Shown here: piece by piece, positions 6,226 to 10,718 of the stretch
How the letters are laid out: the number at the start of each line of letters is the position of its first letter
How positions within the stretch are numbered: position 1 is the stretch's first letter
DNA from: an uncultured Prevotellaceae bacterium
GTDB lineage: Bacteria > Bacteroidota > Bacteroidia > Bacteroidales > Muribaculaceae
Assembly: GCA_947254205.1 (NCBI GenBank)
Contig: CAMYCE010000071.1
Location: 1-10,718 of the forward strand
Length of the DNA stretch: 10,718 nucleotides
Reading direction: 5' to 3'
The notes under the pieces: generated by a model
Seen by the model: only the letters and a program-made list of their open reading frames with translations
The model's database searches: none
Told to the model about the DNA's origin: nothing
Position numbers and translations under genes: made by a program

Positions 6226-7539
6226 TTACTTTTGGCGGAAGAATAGATTGATGGGCGTGCCCGTGAGATTCCAACGCTCGCGAATTTGGTTTTCGAGATA
6301 GCGTTTATAGGGGTCTCTAATCCATTGTGGCAGGTTGCAAAAGAAGATAAAGGTGGGAACCTTGGCTTGCTTGAGCATGGTCACATATTTGATTTTCACC
6401 GTCTTGCCCTTGATGGCAGGAGGTGGATAGGCACCCACAATTTCTTGCATGGCCTCGTTGAGTTTTGAGGTCGAAATAGTGATTTTGCGATTGTTATACA
6501 CCTCGATAGCCTCTTGCAGCACCCTGAAGATGCGCTGCTTGGTGAGAGCCGAGCCAAAAATGATGGGGAAATCGGTGAATGGAGCAAAACGTTCGCGTAT
6601 GGTGTTCTCCATGTGGGTAATCGACTTTTGGCTCTTGTCGTGGGCCACGTCCCACTTGTTGACCAGCACAATGAGACCCTTGCGGTTTTTCTCGATTATC
6701 GAGAAAATGTTCACGTCTTGAGCCTCAATGCCTCGTGTGGCATCGATGAGCAAAATGCACACATCGCTATTTTCGATCGAACGAATGGAGCGCAACACCG
6801 AGTAATATTCAATGTCTTCGTTCACCTTGTTTTTTTTGCGAATGCCAGCCGTGTCGACCAAATAGAAGTCGAAACCAAACTTGTTGTAACGCGAGTAGAT
6901 GCTATCGCGTGTGGTGCCGGCAATGTCGGTCACAATGTTGCGTTGCTCGTCCATGAGTGAGTTCACAAGCGACGATTTGCCAGCATTGGGCCTGCCCACA
7001 ATGGCAAACCGCGGAATCTCCTCGTCGAGCACTTCATCTTGCTTTTCGGGCATCACGCGCACCACCTCGTCGAGCAAGTCGCCGGTGCCGGTGCCATTGA
7101 TAGCCGAAATCGAGAACGGTTTGCCCAAGCCAAGGGCATAGAACTCGGCCTCGGTGTAGATGCTCTCGTTGTTGTCGTCTTTATTGGTGACAAGCACCAC
7201 AGTCTTGCCACTGCGACGCAAAATCTTGGCCACATGCTCATCGAGGTCGGTGATGCCACCCTTGATGTCGACCATAAACAATATCACGTCGGCCTCATCG
7301 ATAGCAAGTTGCACCTGTTTGTTGATTTCGCCTTCAAATATATCTTCGCTGTTCACTACCCAGCCACCAGTGTCCACTACCGACATTTCCATGCCTGCCC
7401 ACTCGGTTTTGCCATATTGGCGGTCGCGTGTGGTGCCACTGGTGTCGTTCACGATCGCAGCGCGTGTTTTAGTCAGCCGGTTGAAAAGTGTAGATTTACC
7501 CACATTGGGGCGACCCACAATAGCTAATAATCTTCCCAT
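6226..7539 (-). CDS. der: Ribosome-assembly GTPase Der (EngA)
   Basis: 437-residue tandem GTPase that acts in maturation of the 50S ribosomal subunit. Domain 1 has G9-R-P-N-V-G-K-S16, the switch TSGTTRDR, D56-T-G-G and N119-K-D-D. Domain 2 has G182-R-P-N-A-G-K-S189, AGTTRDS, D229-T-A-G and N294-K-W-D. The remaining C-terminal part (about 350-437) is the KH-like domain and ends in the basic tail LFFRQK. All nucleotide-binding motifs are intact and length is normal for the family. It is the last gene of the cluster, 59 bases after the era stop. No -7 box was seen in that gap, so co-transcription with era is likely. Confidence 0.98.
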   Translation of the reverse strand: MGRLLAIVGRPNVGKSTLFNRLTKTRAAIVNDTSGTTRDRQYGKTEWAGMEMSVVDTGGWVVNSEDIFEGEINKQVQLAIDEADVILFMVDIKGGITDLDEHVAKILRRSGKTVVLVTNKDDNNESIYTEAEFYALGLGKPFSISAINGTGTGDLLDEVVRVMPEKQDEVLDEEIPRFAIVGRPNAGKSSLVNSLMDEQRNIVTDIAGTTRDSIYSRYNKFGFDFYLVDTAGIRKKNKVNEDIEYYSVLRSIRSIENSDVCILLIDATRGIEAQDVNIFSIIEKNRKGLIVLVNKWDVAHDKSQKSITHMENTIRERFAPFTDFPIIFGSALTKQRIFRVLQEAIEVYNNRKITISTSKLNEAMQEIVGAYPPPAIKGKTVKIKYVTMLKQAKVPTFIFFCNLPQWIRDPYKRYLENQIRERWNLTGTPINLFFRQK

Positions 7540-7598
7540 TTCTATATTTCGAGTATTTAAATTTCAATAATTGATACCTTGCTCTCAAGTCTTAGCGA

Positions 7599-8480
7599 TT
7601 AGTCGATGTAGCCAAAAGCTCGGAGCTTATTTTCTTGGTTACGCCAGTCTTTCTCAACTTTCACAAAAAGTTGCAAATAAACGTGTTTTTCAAAAAACTT
7701 TTCAATGTCTTTGCGTGCCTCTATGCCCACTCGCTTGAGCTTGCTGCCACCATGGCCAATGATGATGCCTTTTTGGGTTTCACGCTCAACATAAATCACT
7801 GCCATGATGTGAATTTCGCGCTCATTTTCATCAAATTTCTCAACAATTACCTGTGTGGCATAGGGTACTTCTTTGTCATAGTCGAGCAAAATTTTCTCGC
7901 GAATAATCTCGGTCACAAAAAAGCGACTCGAGCGGTCGGTGAGTGCATCTTTGCCAAAGTAGGGCGGATTTTCGGGCAAGAGCTCAATGATGCGCTTCAT
8001 GAGCTGATCGACATTGAAATTCTCTTTGGCACTTGTGGGATAAACCTCGGCAGTGGGCAGCAACGCCTTCCATTGCTCCACAATCTTCACCAGCTCATCT
8101 TGCCCCGTGAGCAAGTCAATTTTGTTGATAACCAACAAAATCGGAATTTTCTCTTTAGCCACTTTGTCGAGAAAATCTTGATGCTTGGTGGGTGTTTCAA
8201 CCACATCGGTCACATAGAGCAAAATGTCGGCATCAACCAGCGCCCCCTGCGAGTAGTCGAGCATGCTCTCTTGTAGCTTAAACTTGGGCTTGAGCACGCC
8301 GGGCGTGTCGCTAAACACAATTTGATAGTCATCGCCATTCACGATGCCCATGATGCGGTGGCGAGTAGTCTGCGCCTTGCTGGTGATGATAGAGAGACGC
8401 TCGCCCACGAGAATATTGCTCAAGGTCGATTTTCCCACATTGGGATTTCCCACGATGTTGACGAATCCTGCTTTGTGCAT
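7599..8480 (-). CDS. era: Ribosome-assembly GTPase Era
   Basis: 293 residues from the ATG at 8480; a TTG six bases upstream is also in frame, but Bacteroidales Era proteins begin MHKAGFVNIVGNPNVGKS. Era binds the 3' end of 16S rRNA and helps mature the 30S subunit. The GTPase domain shows G11-N-P-N-V-G-K-S18, D58-T-P-G and N119-K-I-D122. The KH RNA-binding domain carries G242-H-G-G in the GxxG loop and ends near residue 280. No part is missing. A 226-base gap with two stem-loops separates it from fabH, so it may have its own promoter, although no exact TAnnTTTG box was found. Der follows 59 bases downstream. Confidence 0.98.
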   Translation of the reverse strand: MHKAGFVNIVGNPNVGKSTLSNILVGERLSIITSKAQTTRHRIMGIVNGDDYQIVFSDTPGVLKPKFKLQESMLDYSQGALVDADILLYVTDVVETPTKHQDFLDKVAKEKIPILLVINKIDLLTGQDELVKIVEQWKALLPTAEVYPTSAKENFNVDQLMKRIIELLPENPPYFGKDALTDRSSRFFVTEIIREKILLDYDKEVPYATQVIVEKFDENEREIHIMAVIYVERETQKGIIIGHGGSKLKRVGIEARKDIEKFFEKHVYLQLFVKVEKDWRNQENKLRAFGYID

Positions 8481-8558
8481 AGCCAAGTTTATTTTAAATT
8501 TTTATTAGTAAATCAATGATGAGTGCAACCGCTCAAGCAAGCCCAAATTTGAATAAAA

Positions 8559-8597
8559 CAAAAATGCATCGCATGATAAGGTAGTGATGCATTTTTG
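8559..8597 (-). terminator. Rho-independent-type terminator after fabH
   Basis: Twelve perfect base pairs (8559-8570 with 8586-8597) enclose a 15-base loop. Read on the - strand, the 3' arm ends in a T-run that continues TTTTTGTTTTATTC, the layout of an intrinsic terminator. It lies 110 bases past the fabH stop and about 79 bases before the era start. Confidence 0.7.
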
Positions 8598-8631
8598 ATA
8601 TTAGGTTTTTTTGAGAGCCTGCTTCCTGTCG

Positions 8632-8657
8632 TCACGGGGCGCAACATGCCGTCGTGA
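8632..8657 (-). other. Conserved-looking stem-loop in the fabH-era gap
   Basis: T8632-G8637 pairs with T8652-A8657 (one G/T pair), G8651 bulges, and GGC (8638-8640) pairs with GCC (8648-8650) around a 7-base loop. It stands 50 bases past the fabH stop and before the terminator, so the fabH 3' untranslated RNA would fold here. No T-tract follows it. The remainder of 8487-8706 is AT-rich spacer without a credible gene. Confidence 0.4.
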
Positions 8658-8706
8658 ATAGAGTGGCATGAATGCTCAATGCTCTCGCAGTCAAGAACAA
8701 AATGTG

Positions 8707-9687
8707 TTATCCCCAAATGAGGTAGGACGCTCCCCAAGTGAAGCCGGCACCAAAGGCGGTGAGCACTATCTTGTCGCCTTTTTTGAGCTTGTCCTTATTT
8801 TGGTCGAGACAAATGGGAATTGAAGCTGCACTTGTGTTGCCCACGTTTTGAATATTCACAAGCACCTTGCTCTCGTCGATGCCCAAACGGCCACCCACAG
8901 CTTCGATGATGCGCAAATTGGCTTGATGGGGCACCAACCACTGAATGTCGTCGACAATGAGGTTGTTGCGCTTCATGATGTCTTGGCTTGAGGTGAGCAT
9001 GTCCATCACTGCATGCTTGTAGACTGCGCGACCTTCTTGATAAAGCAAATTTTCTTTAGCATCAACTGTGGCGTGGGTGGTGGGGTGGGCCGAGCCACCA
9101 GCCTTGTAGAGCAAGTGTTCAAGACCACTGCCATCAACATGAAACACGCCATCAACAAAGCCCACAGCCTCATCGGTGGGTTCCATGAGCACTGCTGCCG
9201 CACCATCGCCAAAGAGTGGGCAAGTGGCGCGATCTTCATAGTTGACCATGCTCGACATTTTCTCGGCACACACTACAAGCACTTTCTTGTAGATGCCAGC
9301 TTTTATATAGGCACTGGCCTCATGGGTCGCTACAATAAAACCGGCACAAGCGGCTTGAATATCATAGCCATAGCATTTTTTTTCTAAACCGCAGTTATGA
9401 ATAATAACCGAAGCAGTTGATGGAAAGCGGTAGTCGGGATTAGAGGTGGAGCAAATGAGCAAGTCAATATCATCAGGATTGGTATTGGTTTCCTGCAACA
9501 ACTTGTTCACAGCCTGAATACCCAAAAACGAGGAGCCAACCTCTTTTTTGAGGATGCGACGTTCTTTGATGCCAACGCGTGTGGTGATCCACTCATCGTT
9601 GGTGTCGACCATGTGTGAGAGTTCGTCGTTGGTGAGAACATAGTCGGGAAGATAGGATGCGATACCTGTTATTCTTGCATTCTGCAT
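8707..9687 (-). CDS. fabH: 3-oxoacyl-ACP synthase III FabH
   Basis: 326-residue ketoacyl synthase that condenses acetyl-CoA (or a branched acyl-CoA) with malonyl-ACP to start fatty-acid synthesis in the cytoplasm. The catalytic triad is intact: C114 in QAACAGF, H254 in VPHQAN and N284 in NVGNTSAA. The N-terminal TNDEWITTRVGIKERR segment and the C-terminal GAGFTWG are standard FabH features, and length is normal. It follows rpmF as in E. coli, but plsX, which lies between them there, is absent. The 123-base gap to rpmF carries a stem-loop, so part of its transcription may be attenuated or start separately. Confidence 0.97.
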   Translation of the reverse strand: MQNARITGIASYLPDYVLTNDELSHMVDTNDEWITTRVGIKERRILKKEVGSSFLGIQAVNKLLQETNTNPDDIDLLICSTSNPDYRFPSTASVIIHNCGLEKKCYGYDIQAACAGFIVATHEASAYIKAGIYKKVLVVCAEKMSSMVNYEDRATCPLFGDGAAAVLMEPTDEAVGFVDGVFHVDGSGLEHLLYKAGGSAHPTTHATVDAKENLLYQEGRAVYKHAVMDMLTSSQDIMKRNNLIVDDIQWLVPHQANLRIIEAVGGRLGIDESKVLVNIQNVGNTSAASIPICLDQNKDKLKKGDKIVLTAFGAGFTWGASYLIWG

Positions 9688-9720
9688 GGGTGTGTTTTGC
9701 TTTAAATAAAAATAAGAGTA

Positions 9721-9755
9721 TCCTAAATAGCACTATTGAGCAGCGTTATTTAGGA
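9721..9755 (-). terminator. Stem-loop between rpmF and fabH, possible partial terminator
   Basis: TCCTAAATA (9721-9729) pairs perfectly with TATTTAGGA (9747-9755). A G/T and a C/G pair extend the stem to eleven around a 13-base loop. On the - strand it is followed by TACTCTTATTTTTATTT, which is T-rich though not a clean T-run. It would reduce readthrough from the highly expressed rpmF into fabH; that effect is inferred. Confidence 0.5.
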
Positions 9756-9810
9756 CACACGTGTAGAGATGTAGGTTTTATTAATACGGAGCAATGTGCC
9801 GTGTTTTTGA

Positions 9811-9996
9811 TTAAACAGCTGCTTCTTCTCCGAACACTTTTTTGCCACGATAGTAGCCACATTCGGGGCAAATAGTGTGATAAACATGCCATGCACCGCA
9901 GTTTGAGCATTGTGCAATAGTGGGAGCCACAGCTACGTCATGAGTTCTTCTCTTTGCTGTGCGAGTCTTTGATTGTCTACGTTTAGGATGTGCCAT
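9811..9996 (-). CDS. rpmF: 50S ribosomal protein L32 (bL32)
   Basis: 61 residues, the usual size. The basic N-terminus MAHPKRRQSKTRTAKRR is diagnostic of bL32. A zinc ribbon is complete: C30-S-N-C33 and C43-P-E-C46, so this is the zinc-binding form. The gene is 15 bases downstream of the DUF177 gene, the same pairing as yceD-rpmF in E. coli, and is almost certainly co-transcribed with it. Its product is a structural part of the large ribosomal subunit. Confidence 0.98.
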   Translation of the reverse strand: MAHPKRRQSKTRTAKRRTHDVAVAPTIAQCSNCGAWHVYHTICPECGYYRGKKVFGEEAAV

Positions 9997-10011
9997 TTTC
10001 TTTTATTTTTT

Positions 10012-10575
10012 TTAGTTGTTATCTTTTAATTTTTTGAGTGCGTCCCATCGTGGGTCATCACCCAAGCTATAGTTTTCTTCTTGTGTGCCATCGGCACCCT
10101 CACGCATGTCGTCATCGTCTTGCACGCTTGTAGCACTCAAGTCGTTGAGTTGCTCAAGCATGGCAACGTTGCACTCGCCATCGGGGTGCACGTGCTTGAT
10201 GGGAATAGTGAGCAAGGCAGTGTCGCGCATGAGTGGAGCCAAGTCGAGCTCTCGCCAATTGCAGGGTATCACCAGCACGCCATCGCGACTGTCGTCATAG
10301 TCGTCGCCTTCTTTCACGCTAAGTCGATAGGTGGTGTCGACCTCATGCTCCATGTCGTCGAGGCAACGATCGCAAGTAATGCTTAATGTGCCCTTGAGCG
10401 TGAAATCGAGCTGATAGAGGTCGTCGCTTTTGCGGTCGACCACAACCACAGCTTCAATGTCGCCTGCGTGCACATCTATCGCTTCCATTTCGGCAAAGAA
10501 TTGAGTATTCAAGTGATATTTAAACTCCTGAATACCAAACGACAAACTTTTAAGTGGCAACTTATATGACGCCAT
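10012..10575 (-). CDS. DUF177 (YceD-family) protein
   Basis: 187-residue soluble protein of the DUF177/YceD family, identified by position directly before rpmF and by its motifs: C68-D-R-C71-L-D, H130-P-D-G-E-C135 and the C-terminal DPRWDALKKLK. The linker before the tail (about 150-170) is very acidic. Family members are linked to 23S rRNA accumulation in plants; the bacterial role is not well defined, so a part in large-subunit assembly is inference from that link and from the neighbours. C68, C71, C105 and C135 could form a metal site, but this is not shown. It is the first gene of the cluster, behind a good promoter, with a leader of about 25 bases. Confidence 0.93.
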   Translation of the reverse strand: MASYKLPLKSLSFGIQEFKYHLNTQFFAEMEAIDVHAGDIEAVVVVDRKSDDLYQLDFTLKGTLSITCDRCLDDMEHEVDTTYRLSVKEGDDYDDSRDGVLVIPCNWRELDLAPLMRDTALLTIPIKHVHPDGECNVAMLEQLNDLSATSVQDDDDMREGADGTQEENYSLGDDPRWDALKKLKDNN

Positions 10576-10606
10576 TTTTCCTGTCTTTTTAACGTTAAAA
10601 TCGGCA

Positions 10607-10637
10607 CAAAGGTATAAACATTCCCGCTAATAATCAA
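10607..10637 (-). promoter_or_regulatory. Promoter of the DUF177-rpmF-fabH cluster
   Basis: On the - strand, TTG (10635-10637) and TACCTTTG (10607-10614) are separated by 20 bases, the standard Bacteroidetes arrangement. The -7 box matches TAnnTTTG exactly and ends 31 bases before the DUF177 start codon. This is the best promoter in the window. Confidence 0.75.
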
Positions 10638-10685
10638 GATTTTGCCACTAAAATTCAATTTTCGCCCACGGCTCTTTCATTTAAA

Positions 10686-10718
10686 ATGTCTTGGTTAGAT
10701 TTTCCAAAGCCATATTTT
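10686..10718 (+). CDS. Possible 5' end of a divergent gene, cut by the window edge
   Basis: An open frame beginning ATG at 10686 gives MSWLDFPKPYF and runs off the window. The upstream 50 bases are AT-rich and intergenic in character, and the divergent position relative to the DUF177 gene fits a real start. Eleven residues are too few to recognise a family, and no clear + strand -7 box was found. Confidence 0.3.
   Translation, partial: MSWLDFPKPYF

Noticed and set aside
8481..8486. TTG start for Era, two residues longer
   Set aside because: The ATG at 8480 gives the N-terminus typical of Bacteroidales Era proteins.
8513..8737. 74-residue - strand frame overlapping the fabH end and the gap
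   Set aside because: It crosses both stem-loops, overlaps fabH out of frame and shows no domain.

Overview
The window reads as a chromosomal segment of a strict anaerobe of the order Bacteroidales. A gut Muribaculaceae- or Prevotella-like genome is my best guess; the family is inference. The evidence is the Bacteroidetes-type promoter boxes (-7 TAnnTTTG, some with a TTG about 18-20 bases upstream), the weak Shine-Dalgarno signals, Era beginning MHKAGFVNIVGNPNVGKS, and the gene order DUF177-rpmF-fabH-era-der. No RNA genes, insertion sequences, CRISPR arrays or att sites were seen.

Left part (153-4004, + strand): a tight three-gene redox operon. Gene 1 is a membrane polyferredoxin that looks like NapH fused to NapG, with a twin-arginine membrane segment inside the chain. 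Gene 2 is an aldo/keto reductase with two C-terminal [4Fe-4S] motifs. It has a Tat signal that ends in a lipobox, and an acidic patch follows the cysteine. Gene 3 is a flavodoxin-plus-ferredoxin (EFR1-like) protein, also with a Tat-like leader, whose start overlaps the stop of gene 2. All three carry RR motifs and together have about ten predicted [4Fe-4S] sites. The layout suggests electrons moving from the quinone pool or a cytosolic donor, through gene 1, to folded redox proteins outside the inner membrane. I know of no described system with this exact composition, and its substrate is not evident.

Middle part (4036-6200, + strand): a ZIP-family metal transporter and a FucP-family sugar/H+ symporter. 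Each has its own -7 box, so they are probably separate units. A strong stem-loop lies between the symporter and the convergent der gene.

Right part (6226-10637, - strand): a housekeeping cluster transcribed in the order DUF177, rpmF (L32), fabH, era, der. It couples ribosome assembly to fatty-acid initiation and starts from a good promoter at 10607-10637. Stem-loops sit in the rpmF-fabH and fabH-era gaps, so expression along the cluster is probably stepped. The fabH-era gap (8487-8706) holds two stem-loops and no credible gene. At the far right edge a + strand reading frame begins at 10686 and runs off the window.
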